A stretch of 13,877 bases of DNA from Oscillospiraceae bacterium (lineage in GTDB: Bacteria; Bacillota; Clostridia; Oscillospirales; Ruminococcaceae), in assembly GCA_016303195.1 (NCBI GenBank), contig JAEDMD010000027.1, forward strand, positions 1 to 13,877, given 5' to 3'. The notes beneath the pieces are model-generated. The model was not told where the DNA came from. It worked only from the letters and a program-made list of their open reading frames with translations, and ran no database searches. Numbering within the stretch: the first letter of the stretch is position 1; each line of letters begins with the position of its first letter. This document shows, in pieces, positions 7,430-13,877 of the stretch. A program made the position numbers and the translations under genes.

Positions 7430-7442
7430 AAGGAGGATATCT

Positions 7443-7823
7443 ATGGAGATGCGAACTGTAAAACTGCTGTTCCGCTTGTTTTCCGGTGTCGATACCGAGA
7501 CTGAAACGGAATATGTCCCCATTGTGGAAATGGCAGTTACGGAGGTCGAAAAAATGTTAAAGGAGGGTGCTGACAGGAGTGATATTCGCCTTTGCTATAT
7601 CAGTGCCGCTCTTGCAAATTATCGTTACCGACAGATAATCTGCGGTCAGGACAGGACGGAAGTGACATATGCAGGAAAAATGTCACGTGCCGAGCATGAT
7701 ATTTCCCTTGAATATGCGGAAAAGATGTTCAGGGACTATGTTCATCTCTGCGAGGATATCATTGTTTCATCCGATTTCGTTTTCATGGCATTCGGTACGG
7801 AGGGAGGATGCGGAAATGCTTAA
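7443..7823 (+). CDS. Putative phage head-tail connector protein
   Basis: 126 residues from the ATG at 7443, which has AAAGGAGG 6 bases upstream and lies 13 bases after the previous stop; a longer frame from 7326 lies inside the preceding gene. The protein is mostly helical, beginning with a short hydrophobic strand and an acidic segment. It then has VEMAVTEVEKMLKEG and a Tyr-rich helix (YISAALANYRYRQI), the look of small head-completion (gp6/gp15-like) proteins that sit under the portal. There is no diagnostic motif; the call rests on size, helical content and position between head and tail-like genes. Confidence 0.5.
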   Translation: MEMRTVKLLFRLFSGVDTETETEYVPIVEMAVTEVEKMLKEGADRSDIRLCYISAALANYRYRQIICGQDRTEVTYAGKMSRAEHDISLEYAEKMFRDYVHLCEDIIVSSDFVFMAFGTEGGCGNA

Positions 7824-8223
7824 AATTGTTATAAACAGGATCATCGAGGTGCTTGAACAGGCAGGAAATGAAAATGTTTACAGTGCATTCGATGCTTATT
7901 CCATTGATAAAAAGGGAAGTCTTTTCACAGTTGTCAGTGTGGGTGCGTTTGAAACTTCAGCGCCTATCTATTCCATGTATTACGCTTATCTTCCGTTCAA
8001 GGCGGAAGCTGAACAGAATGTGACTGCGGCAAAGAGTATGTCAATGGCTGAACTTTATGATTATTATGAAACATTTGTCGAGCCTGCGCTTGTGAAGCTG
8101 ACTGATATCAACTGCTCGCTGAAAAAGGTCGCTATGAAGTATGACAGCAACATTCAGCGGCTTGTGCTGACAGTGAAGATAGATGTCAGCGGTATCAACA
8201 GGATAGAAAGGGGAAACGAATGA
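7816..8223 (+). CDS. Putative phage neck or tail-terminator-type protein
   Basis: 135 residues from the ATG at 7816; AGGGAGGA is 7 bases upstream. It overlaps the previous gene by 8 bases and the next by 4 (ATGA), so translation is coupled on both sides. A helical N-terminus (INRIIEVLEQAG) is followed by alternating strands with many Tyr and Phe and a C-terminal strand ending VLTVKIDVSGI. Size, position and the helix-then-sheet plan suit a tail-terminator or stopper protein, but I do not recognise the family. Confidence 0.45.
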   Translation: MLKIVINRIIEVLEQAGNENVYSAFDAYSIDKKGSLFTVVSVGAFETSAPIYSMYYAYLPFKAEAEQNVTAAKSMSMAELYDYYETFVEPALVKLTDINCSLKKVAMKYDSNIQRLVLTVKIDVSGINRIERGNE

Positions 8224-8609
8224 GTTCTTCTGCTGTTATTTCCCGAAATGAAGCCTATCCCGTTACTGTCGGGTATTGTACGCTGTTCTGTGACCGATTC
8301 AAGGCTTCGGCTGTAAAGGTCATTAATGAGGAAACTACCGTCAACAGCGGAAGTATCTTCACATCGTCGGGACTTCGTGCGCTCAGGCTTGAACTTTCGG
8401 GACGTATTTATAATGAAAATTCGCCTCTTGATCTTTTGTTCCGTCTTAGCAATGAGATACAGGGGCAGACGTTCACTATCGAGTATAAGGGACTTATATT
8501 CAGCGATTGCGTGATGCAGAAATATGAAGTCACCGACAGCGGAAAAGGCTGGACAGAAGGCAGTTTCACTCTGCTGACGCACAGCGCTGTAAGGGAGGTA
8601 ACACCATGA
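8220..8609 (+). CDS. Putative small phage tail-like protein
   Basis: 129 residues, overlapping its neighbours by 4 bases on each side. A purine-rich GAAAGGGG site lies in the end of the preceding gene. The sequence is strand-rich: TVGYCTLFCDRF near the start, a Gly/Ser-rich turn (about 40-50), then LRLELSGRIY, a short helix PLDLLFRLSNEI (about 69-80), QGQTFTIEYKGLIF, and a C-terminal strand ending SFTLLT. This pattern fits a small beta-barrel tail or hub-adaptor protein. It is too short for most major tube proteins. Function is inferred from context only. Confidence 0.42.
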   Translation: MSSSAVISRNEAYPVTVGYCTLFCDRFKASAVKVINEETTVNSGSIFTSSGLRALRLELSGRIYNENSPLDLLFRLSNEIQGQTFTIEYKGLIFSDCVMQKYEVTDSGKGWTEGSFTLLTHSAVREVTP

Positions 8610-9532
8610 GTGTGAGCCTGATATTTGTAAACAAGGATATGACTACCGCTGTAAAAGCCGATATCCTTTCATTTTCTTTCCGCAAGGATGCATATCTTCC
8701 ATATACGAAGCTGAGTGTGTCATTTGTGACGAACGGAGAGGATATTGACGAGTATGCGGAAATGAAGCTGTTTATTGGTGAAAAGCTCATTCATCACGGT
8801 TATATCGAGACTCTTGAACGCAGAAAAAGCGGTGGGAAATATACAATGTTCGCTGTTTCAAACGGCTTCACCGCACAGCTTTGCAGAGCGCAGATAGAGC
8901 CGGGACTGAAAATGTCTGTATCCCTTAACAGCCTTATGGACGGCTTCTATACACTGCCTTATGTCGAACATGAGAATAATTCCGACACAAGCAATTATAT
9001 CTACGTCAGGAAAAATACCGCAATGTGGGATGCAGTGGCTTCTCTTTCATATAAGCTGTGCGGAACATATCCCTATGTCAGGGGAGCGAATACTGTGAGG
9101 ATAACGGCATTTCCCGAACCTGTCTCATATGTTTACAGCGAGGGAGAATGTACCGAAACAGGTATCGGAAGCGATCACCGCCGATTGAATACAAATTACC
9201 ACATGGCGGATATCAACGGCGAATACGGACATTATGACCTTACGGACAGCGATGCGGCGGCATACAGGCTGGTGAGACATATCTACATGGATCTTGATAT
9301 GCGTTTTCTGTATTCTCCTCAGCAGGCATTGGAATACCGTGACAAACTGGACAACAGGGGAATGAGGAAAAGATACTGCGTATACAGCGGTTACAGAGGC
9401 GAGGATATTTCGGACATTATGACAATCGGGAGCGATCAGCCTGCAAGGATAATGTTCATAGAAATAAAGGGCAGTTCAAAGGGGATTTTTACTAAAGTCG
9501 GAACATATGAGGACAAGTTTCAGGGCAGTTGA
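8606..9532 (+). CDS. Phage baseplate-hub-like protein (GpD/XkdQ type)
   Basis: 308 residues, preceded by GGGAGG and overlapping the upstream gene by 4 bases. The N-terminal half is beta-rich with the plan of the gp27/late-control-D hub: two barrels with segments such as KLSVSFV, KLFIGEKLIHHGYIETLERR (about 53-72) and YTMFAVSNGF. A central stretch NTAMWDAVASLSYKL (about 136-150) and a following TVRITAFPEP match the XkdQ-like arrangement of PBSX-type tails. Hubs normally cap the tail tube and support the spike. It is a little shorter than common XkdQ proteins but shows no obvious break. It is the last phage-type gene; no tape measure or fibre gene is present. Confidence 0.62.
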   Translation: MSVSLIFVNKDMTTAVKADILSFSFRKDAYLPYTKLSVSFVTNGEDIDEYAEMKLFIGEKLIHHGYIETLERRKSGGKYTMFAVSNGFTAQLCRAQIEPGLKMSVSLNSLMDGFYTLPYVEHENNSDTSNYIYVRKNTAMWDAVASLSYKLCGTYPYVRGANTVRITAFPEPVSYVYSEGECTETGIGSDHRRLNTNYHMADINGEYGHYDLTDSDAAAYRLVRHIYMDLDMRFLYSPQQALEYRDKLDNRGMRKRYCVYSGYRGEDISDIMTIGSDQPARIMFIEIKGSSKGIFTKVGTYEDKFQGS

Positions 9533-9565
9533 GTGGGGAATATACTGATACAGGAGGAAATATAT

Positions 9566-9796
9566 ATGTATCAGAGATCACTCAGCACTCTTGCGGAAGG
9601 CGAAAAAGCAAGGGTGAGAACAATAGAGACAGGCGGAAGTATAAGCGGCAGGCTTCGTGCATTGGGGCTGATAGAAGGACGGGAGGTCAAATGTCTCCAC
9701 AGAAGCAAATGTGGAAGTATTGCCGCATATTTTATCTGCGGTGCAGTTATAGCGATCCGCCGTGAAGATGCGGAACGTGTCGGATTGGAAATATAG
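9566..9796 (+). CDS. FeoA-domain protein
   Basis: 76 residues from the ATG at 9566, with AGGAGG 7 bases upstream; a GTG at 9533 lies before that site and is not needed. The whole protein is one FeoA (SH3-like barrel) domain: LAEGEKARV at the start, GRLRALGLIEGREVKCL (about 28-44), and CGSIAAYFICGAVIAIRRED (about 49-68). FeoA normally assists the ferrous iron transporter FeoB at the inner membrane, but no feoB is present here. It sits 33 bases after the hub gene on the same strand, with a terminator right after it, so it is probably read from the phage-type block unless a promoter is hidden in that gene. Confidence 0.85.
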   Translation: MYQRSLSTLAEGEKARVRTIETGGSISGRLRALGLIEGREVKCLHRSKCGSIAAYFICGAVIAIRREDAERVGLEI

Positions 9797-9806
9797 GAAA
9801 GCAAAC

Positions 9807-9847
9807 AAAAACTCCCACATGACCAAAAATCATGTGGGAGTTTTTTT
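9807..9847. terminator. Bidirectional rho-independent terminator between feoA-like gene and recR
   Basis: ACTCCCACATGA (9811-9822) and TCATGTGGGAGT (9830-9841) form a perfect 12-bp stem with a CCAAAAA loop, extended by AAAA/TTTT. Seven Ts (9841-9847) follow on the plus strand and a T-rich tract on the minus strand. It ends the plus-strand block and the minus-strand recR operon; its last bases overlap the recR stop codon. Confidence 0.95.
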
Positions 9848-10448
9848 ACATAGAATTTCTGTTTTCAAGCGCTTTGTAGAGCGTTACCTCGTCGGCATAT
9901 TCAAGTATTCCGCCGACAGGAAGTCCGAATGCAAGTCTCGTGACCTTTATGCCCATAGGTTTCAGCAGTCCTGCCACATACATAGCAGTTGCATCACCTT
10001 CAACAGTAGGGTTGGTAGCCATTATGACTTCATTCACTCCGCCCTGTGCGATTCTCGCAAGCAGTTCCTTTATTCGGAGCTTGTCGGGAGTTATGCCGTC
10101 CATTGGTGACAGCAGTCCGTGAAGCACATGGTAGACACCGCTGTATTCCCTTGTTCTCTCAAAAGCTGTAACATCTTTCGGAGTTTCGACAACGCATATG
10201 ACGCCGTGGTCACGGTCATTGTCGGAGCAGATGGGGCACAGATCTCTTTCGGTGAGATTCTGACAGCATTTACAGCAGTGGACATTCTTTTTCGCATCCA
10301 CAAGTGCCTTTGCAAAAGCCTCCACGGAAGCCTCGTCCATCGACATTACATGATAAGCAAGCCGCTGGGCGGATTTCATGCCTATTCCGGGGAGGGATGC
10401 AAACTTTTCCGCCAGTATCACCAGCGGCAAAGCATTATGGTCAGCCAT
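9846..10448 (-). CDS. recR: Recombination mediator protein RecR
   Basis: 200 residues, the usual RecR length. With RecO (and RecF) it helps load RecA onto SSB-coated single-stranded DNA at gaps and stalled forks. Visible domains are a helix-hairpin-helix (LPGIGMKSAQRLAYH, about 19-33), a zinc finger C59-x2-C62-x8-C71-x2-C74, and a Toprim domain starting at VICVVETPKDV (about 83-93) with VLHGLLSPMDGI. Two additional cysteines (C58, C61) flank the finger. The ATG overlaps the ybaB stop codon by one base (TAATG), so the pair is coupled. It is the last gene of the dnaX operon. Confidence 0.98.
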   Translation of the reverse strand: MADHNALPLVILAEKFASLPGIGMKSAQRLAYHVMSMDEASVEAFAKALVDAKKNVHCCKCCQNLTERDLCPICSDNDRDHGVICVVETPKDVTAFERTREYSGVYHVLHGLLSPMDGITPDKLRIKELLARIAQGGVNEVIMATNPTVEGDATAMYVAGLLKPMGIKVTRLAFGLPVGGILEYADEVTLYKALENRNSM

Positions 10449-10798
10449 TAAAACAGTCCTGGGAGAGATACACCGCCTGTGATCTTGCCCATTTCGTTTT
10501 CGGTAGTAGCTTCGATATTGTTAACAGCCTCGTTGATAGCGCTGATGATGAGATCCTGAAGCATCTCAACGTCCTCAGGGTCAACAGCCTCAGGCTTGAT
10601 GTTGAGGGTCTTGATAGTCTTCTTACCTGTGAGAACAACTTCAACTGCGCCGCCGCCTGCTGTTGCAGAGAACTCTCTTGCTTCGATGTCTTCCTGAAGC
10701 TCAGTGATCTGATCCTGCATCTTCTGAGCCTGCTTTATCATCTGGTTCATGTTCTGAGCGCCGCCGCCGCCGATATTTCTTGGTATTCTTGCTTTCAT
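10448..10798 (-). CDS. ybaB: Nucleoid-associated protein, YbaB/EbfC family
   Basis: 116 residues from the ATG at 10798, which has AAAGGAGA 7 bases upstream; an upstream in-frame ATG at 10822 precedes that site and is rejected. Family features are a Gly-rich start (NIGGGGAQNMNQM), a coiled-coil helix (IKQAQKMQDQITELQEDIE, about 22-40), the beta segment ATAGGGAVEVVLTGK, and PEDVEMLQDLIISAINEA (about 73-90). The protein forms dimers that bind DNA and help shape the nucleoid. The dnaX-ybaB-recR order is the classic conserved arrangement. Confidence 0.96.
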   Translation of the reverse strand: MKARIPRNIGGGGAQNMNQMIKQAQKMQDQITELQEDIEAREFSATAGGGAVEVVLTGKKTIKTLNIKPEAVDPEDVEMLQDLIISAINEAVNNIEATTENEMGKITGGVSLPGLF

Positions 10799-10836
10799 TT
10801 TAAATTCTCCTTTAATAATCAAAATAATTATATATC

Positions 10837-10855
10837 AAGCAAATATTATTTGCTT
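10837..10855. repeat. AT-rich inverted repeat between dnaX and ybaB
   Basis: AAGCAAATA and TATTTGCTT are perfect 9-base arms around a single base, in the 73-base gap between dnaX and ybaB. The minus-strand transcript would form a weak AT hairpin without a proper U-tract. It could be a minor attenuator, a processing site or a regulator site; nothing decides this. Confidence 0.35.
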
Positions 10856-10871
10856 TTTAACATTGTATATA

Positions 10872-12497
10872 TCATATCTGAGGAGTGCTGTTGTCAACAG
10901 CGACCTCGATGTTGCTCTTGATAGCCTTCTGCACAAGCTGTTCAGCCATGCTTTTCTGCTGGTCTACGGTAGTAGCGCATCTCGCCTTGATGATGTACCG
11001 CTGACCGAGGACACGGTTTATAGTGCTTCCGAGAGAAACTGCATTTTCTCTGACCTTGAAAAGGGTGATGAAAAAGCGGTTCTGGGAAGTGATGAATATG
11101 ATATTTCCTGCCGTAGCCGCAATCGAACCGTCAAGGCTTCCTGCGACAGCGGGGTTGACCTGTTTGAATTCCTCCAGAACTTCGGGCCATCTTTCGCATG
11201 GGATGAGATCGGAGGGCTTGAGATTTTTGATATCCACAGTTGGAACAGGGTCAGACTCGGTCTGCGGAGCATTTGCCGTAAGCACCTCAGGCGGTTTCTG
11301 AGCCTGCTGAGGAGCGTTATTCTGCATCTGCAACGGAGCATTTCTGAGCTTGTCCTCCAACTGTTTTATTTTATCATAAATTTCGGAATTGTCAATAGCT
11401 TCGGTATTATTCCTGATATTGCCGCACAGCTTTATAAGTGCCATTTCAAACTCCACACGGCGGTTCATAGCCCTGTTCATGTTCTCACTGCATTCCTGTA
11501 ATACCGAAATATGGGACATGACTGTGTCAAGCTGAGTTTTATCCGCAAGTTCACGGAGTTTCTGCATTTCATCCGCAACGCATACGATAAGGCTTTCAGC
11601 GGTATCGGGTGAAACTTTTATCAGCATGATATTTCTGAGCTGAACGATAAGTTCTTCGCAGAGTCGGCTGATATCCTTTGACATATCGTAGAGGGAAGCG
11701 GTGATGGACAGAGCCTTTGCGGTATCGCCGCTGTCGATGGCTTCGAGCAGACCGAAAAGGTATTCCTTTCCTGCGATGCCTGCCGCCGCTGAAACTACAT
11801 TTTCGTCGATCACCTCGTCGCCGACCGAGCATCTGTCAAGGAGCGAAACAGCGTCACGCATACCGCCGTCAGCGAGTTTTGCTATCATAGCCGCACCGCC
11901 GTCGGTGAGACTCAATTGTTCCTGTTCAGCGATGAATTTCAGCCTTGAAGCGATATCCTCTGGCTTTATGCGTCGGAAGTCGAATCTCTGACAGCGTGAG
12001 AGGATGGTCGCAGGAACTTTGTGTATCTCAGTGGTAGCGAGGATGAATTTTATATACGGAGGCGGTTCTTCCATGATCTTCAGCAGGGCATTGAAAGCGC
12101 CTGCGGAGAGCATATGCACCTCGTCGATGATATAGATTTTGTATTGTCCACGGTCGGGAGTGTAGACTGCGGCATCACGCAGATCACGGATATTATCAAC
12201 ACCGTTGTTTGAAGCAGCATCTATTTCGACGATATCGGTGAGAGCGCCGCTGTCGGCATCACGGCATATGTCACATTCAAGGCATGGGTTGCCGTCTTTC
12301 ATATTGCGGCAGTTTACAGCCTTAGCGAGGATACGGGCGCAGGTAGTTTTACCTGTGCCACGGGAGCCTGTAAAAAGGTATGCATGGGCAGTTTTTCCGC
12401 TCATTATCTGATTTTTCAGCGTATCCGTAGTCTGCTGCTGCGAGATAACGTCATCGAAGGTCATAGGTCTCCATTTGCGGTAAAGAGCCTTGTACAT
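10872..12497 (-). CDS. dnaX: DNA polymerase III subunit gamma/tau
   Basis: 541 residues. It is the ATPase of the clamp loader, which opens the beta sliding clamp and ties the replisome together. The AAA+ module shows Walker A GSRGTGKT (44-51), zinc-binding cysteines C63, C72, C75 and C78, Walker B IIDEVHM (about 123-129), sensor LATTE (about 153-157) and the arginine finger SRC (167-169). Domain III and a Gln/Pro-rich linker (about 385-415) lead to a C-terminal tau-like domain. I saw no obvious A6G slippery site for making gamma by frameshift. The start has AAAGGAGTGA 6 bases upstream. It lies 17 bases after the TPR gene in the same operon. Confidence 0.97.
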   Translation of the reverse strand: MYKALYRKWRPMTFDDVISQQQTTDTLKNQIMSGKTAHAYLFTGSRGTGKTTCARILAKAVNCRNMKDGNPCLECDICRDADSGALTDIVEIDAASNNGVDNIRDLRDAAVYTPDRGQYKIYIIDEVHMLSAGAFNALLKIMEEPPPYIKFILATTEIHKVPATILSRCQRFDFRRIKPEDIASRLKFIAEQEQLSLTDGGAAMIAKLADGGMRDAVSLLDRCSVGDEVIDENVVSAAAGIAGKEYLFGLLEAIDSGDTAKALSITASLYDMSKDISRLCEELIVQLRNIMLIKVSPDTAESLIVCVADEMQKLRELADKTQLDTVMSHISVLQECSENMNRAMNRRVEFEMALIKLCGNIRNNTEAIDNSEIYDKIKQLEDKLRNAPLQMQNNAPQQAQKPPEVLTANAPQTESDPVPTVDIKNLKPSDLIPCERWPEVLEEFKQVNPAVAGSLDGSIAATAGNIIFITSQNRFFITLFKVRENAVSLGSTINRVLGQRYIIKARCATTVDQQKSMAEQLVQKAIKSNIEVAVDNSTPQI

Positions 12498-12514
12498 ACT
12501 TTCACTCCTTTAAA

Positions 12515-13417
12515 TTATTGCTTTTCCTTATTATGCGCTTCAAGGAGAACAGCCGCCTGAATTTCCTTATAGTAGACTGTGTAGCCGTTGGGGTCATCGA
12601 TATTATTGAGGAGAGCCATGCGGTACATTTCCTCGCCCTTGTCGAAATGACGCAGGAGAGTATGGGCGATAGCAGCGCCGCCGAGGGCATTTGCATAGGA
12701 TTCACGGCGGTCGATGGCTTCATTGAACCATTTCAGCGCAGTTTTTCCGTCATTGAGCTTGATGTACATTCTTCCAATCTCCACACGCATATGGTCGCTG
12801 TATTTCTGGTCTGAATCCATCAGCGAAGTGAACATTTCCAGAGCCTTTGTTGTGTTGCCTGTTTTTGCATAGCAGCGAGCGAGGAAAATGGGCAGTTCGG
12901 GAATGTTGAATCCGAATTTCTCGGCATTTTCGTAGCAGTTGACCGCATTCGGATTCCAGTCCATGAAGTCGTAACAGCGACCCTTGTAGAAGCTGAGAAC
13001 ACCCTGTTCTTCGGGAGTTTTGCTGAAATCGTCGCCGTCTATCTGAGCAAAAACTTCAAGTGCATCGCCGAAATAGCGCTGGTGGAACATTTCCATGCCT
13101 ACCTCGAAAAGAGAGGATTTGCGGTTCATCCCTGTGAAGGCATTGCCGATGATATCCTCATCATATCGGTGAAAGACTGAGCCTGCATATTTCAGCGACT
13201 CAAAAACGCACAGACTGCACCATGAGCCTACGAAAAACATAGCCATCCACAGGATAAGCGACTTGAAACCGATGCTGTCGGCATTTGAGAATATAGCCAT
13301 AGCCGCAGTGAGGACGACAGTCAGCAGAGCGGTGGCGGCGAGAGCCTTGACGAGTACCTTTTTGAAGCAAAGGAGTACTCTTTTTGTACGTGTGAGAAGA
13401 ATAGTTAAAAAAAGCAT
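12515..13417 (-). CDS. Membrane-anchored tetratricopeptide-repeat protein
   Basis: 300 residues from the ATG at 13417, with AGGAGAG about 9 bases upstream. A longer open frame to 13555 would read straight through the SRP RNA gene and is an artefact. The N-terminus has a basic segment and two hydrophobic helices (about 24-43 and 52-71). A soluble part follows with several TPR units from about 95 to 285, for example MFHQRYFGDALEVFAQID, FLARCYAKTGNTTKALEMF, IKLNDGKTALKWFNEAID and LLRHFDKGEEMYRMALL. TPRs mediate protein contacts; no enzyme domain is visible. It is co-transcribed with SRP RNA and dnaX, but its partner is unknown. Confidence 0.82.
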   Translation of the reverse strand: MLFLTILLTRTKRVLLCFKKVLVKALAATALLTVVLTAAMAIFSNADSIGFKSLILWMAMFFVGSWCSLCVFESLKYAGSVFHRYDEDIIGNAFTGMNRKSSLFEVGMEMFHQRYFGDALEVFAQIDGDDFSKTPEEQGVLSFYKGRCYDFMDWNPNAVNCYENAEKFGFNIPELPIFLARCYAKTGNTTKALEMFTSLMDSDQKYSDHMRVEIGRMYIKLNDGKTALKWFNEAIDRRESYANALGGAAIAHTLLRHFDKGEEMYRMALLNNIDDPNGYTVYYKEIQAAVLLEAHNKEKQ

Positions 13418-13442
13418 AGGTCGATCTCTCCTAAAAGAAAAA

Positions 13443-13568
13443 TTCCGGAACATAGATGTGCAGGCTTGCTGCGGCACACAAAACGATCCGCTTAATGCTG
13501 CTCGGTCTCCCGCCTGACATGGTTCACGGGGCTTCGTTGCACAGGGCCCGCACATCTATATTTCGGAA
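13443..13568 (-). ncRNA. ffs: Signal recognition particle RNA (4.5S-like)
   Basis: The minus strand holds the SRP domain IV core: GTCAGG (13513-13518), a CGG-GAGA-CCG hairpin with a GNRA tetraloop, then AGCAGC (13497-13502), the two sides of the Ffh-binding internal loop. The ends pair over a long helix (TTCCG...ATAGATGTGC with GCACATCTAT...CCGGAA), giving a hairpin of about 126 bases without the extra Alu domain of Bacillus. With Ffh it targets membrane and secreted proteins to the Sec machinery. Exact mature ends are approximate. It lies just ahead of the TPR and dnaX genes, as in other Firmicutes where SRP RNA precedes dnaX. Confidence 0.92.
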
Positions 13569-13613
13569 TTTTCATTGAAAGTCCTGATTGAGCAGACATA
13601 CGCTCTATATGAC

Positions 13614-13642
13614 ATTATAGCACAATGCAAGGGGTTTGTCAA
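13614..13642 (-). promoter_or_regulatory. Consensus promoter of the SRP RNA-dnaX-recR operon
   Basis: On the minus strand, a perfect TTGACA (13637-13642), exactly 17 bases, then a perfect TATAAT (13614-13619). The start of transcription should be near 13607, about 40 bases before the paired 5' end of the SRP RNA, so a short leader is probably trimmed. Such strength fits a stable RNA. No strong terminator separates the RNA from the TPR gene, so the same promoter likely feeds the whole operon. Confidence 0.93.
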
Positions 13643-13822
13643 GGATTTTTTTGCAATAATATGACATTTTTTGTCGGCAGAAAAAATGCATTGAGAATAA
13701 TTTGCAGGGACAGGTTCTAAATAATTGAAGGTTGCAGCATTATCTGTTTTATAAAGTTGTAGGGGCTGGCGTCCCCGACAGCCCACACCATTTCCTCGGA
13801 TAACAGAACAAAGTATGCTCAG
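13643..13822. other. Intergenic region with a GGGGCTGGCGTCCCC hairpin
   Basis: No gene is seen. An imperfect palindrome, GGGCTG-10 bases-CAGCCC (13763-13784), with a nested GGGG/CCCC, shares GGCGTCCCC with the hairpin at bases 1-32. Such TGTAGGGGC-type repeats are widespread in gut Clostridia. The rest is AT-rich without recognisable signals. Confidence 0.45.
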
Positions 13823-13877
13823 GGCAACAGCATTTACTTTTTTGTGGTAAGGCATAGTTATTGAGGAACGTCCGTAA
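13823..13877. mobile_element. Partial second copy of the MITE-like repeat
   Basis: GGCAACAGCATTTACTTTTT, then GTGGTAAGGCA and AACGTCCGTAA, aligns with the reverse complement of about 1499-1553 with a few mismatches and small gaps. It is therefore an inverted copy of the 1291-1555 element, cut off by the end of the window. The preceding ATGCTC (13815-13820), also found before the first copy, can pair with AGCAT inside the end to form a small hairpin in both copies. Confidence 0.7.

Noticed and set aside
2400..9847. Attachment-site direct repeats flanking the phage-type block
   Set aside because: I compared the left intergenic region with the region around the 9807-9847 terminator and saw no shared core. 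There is no tRNA gene in the window either.
10863..11501. Plus-strand frames opposite dnaX
   Set aside because: dnaX is unmistakable on the minus strand. The plus-strand frames are antisense shadows without translation signals.
13418..13555. N-terminal extension of the TPR protein frame to 13555
   Set aside because: It reads through the SRP RNA, has no ribosome binding site, and a good site precedes the ATG at 13417.

Overview
The window looks like chromosomal DNA of a low-to-moderate GC, Gram-positive anaerobe of class Clostridia, most likely Ruminococcus or a close Oscillospiraceae relative. That is an inference from three things: the order SRP RNA, (TPR protein), dnaX, ybaB, recR typical of Firmicutes, very strong AAAGGAGG ribosome binding sites before nearly every gene, and dispersed hairpin-rich repeats of the kind common in gut Clostridia.

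Layout. Bases 1-1290 hold two hairpins and a minus-strand membrane-anchored metallophosphoesterase with a near-ideal promoter. Bases 1291-1555 are a non-coding, hairpin-packed repeat with terminal inverted repeats; a second, inverted copy enters at the right edge (13823-13877). Two small minus-strand membrane proteins follow (1577-2303). A 327-base divergent intergenic region containing several inverted repeats leads into a plus-strand block (2631-9532) of nine intact phage-type genes: terminase small and large subunits, portal, major capsid protein, a prohead-protease-like protein, two small neck/connector-like proteins, a small tail-like protein and a baseplate-hub-like protein. A FeoA-domain gene (9566-9796) is appended, and a strong bidirectional terminator closes the block.

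The minus-strand right half (9846-13573) is a housekeeping transcription unit. A textbook sigma-70 promoter drives the SRP RNA, then a TPR membrane protein, dnaX, ybaB/ebfC and recR. It supplies protein targeting, replication clamp loading and recombinational repair.

The phage-type block is the most interesting part. It has the DNA-packaging motor and head, keeps its key catalytic residues and is tightly translationally coupled. Within the window it has no integrase, repressor, tape measure, recognisable major tube or sheath, fibre, holin or lysin, and no visible attachment repeats. It is either a cleanly trimmed prophage remnant or a domesticated, possibly DNA-packaging, particle locus of gene-transfer-agent type.
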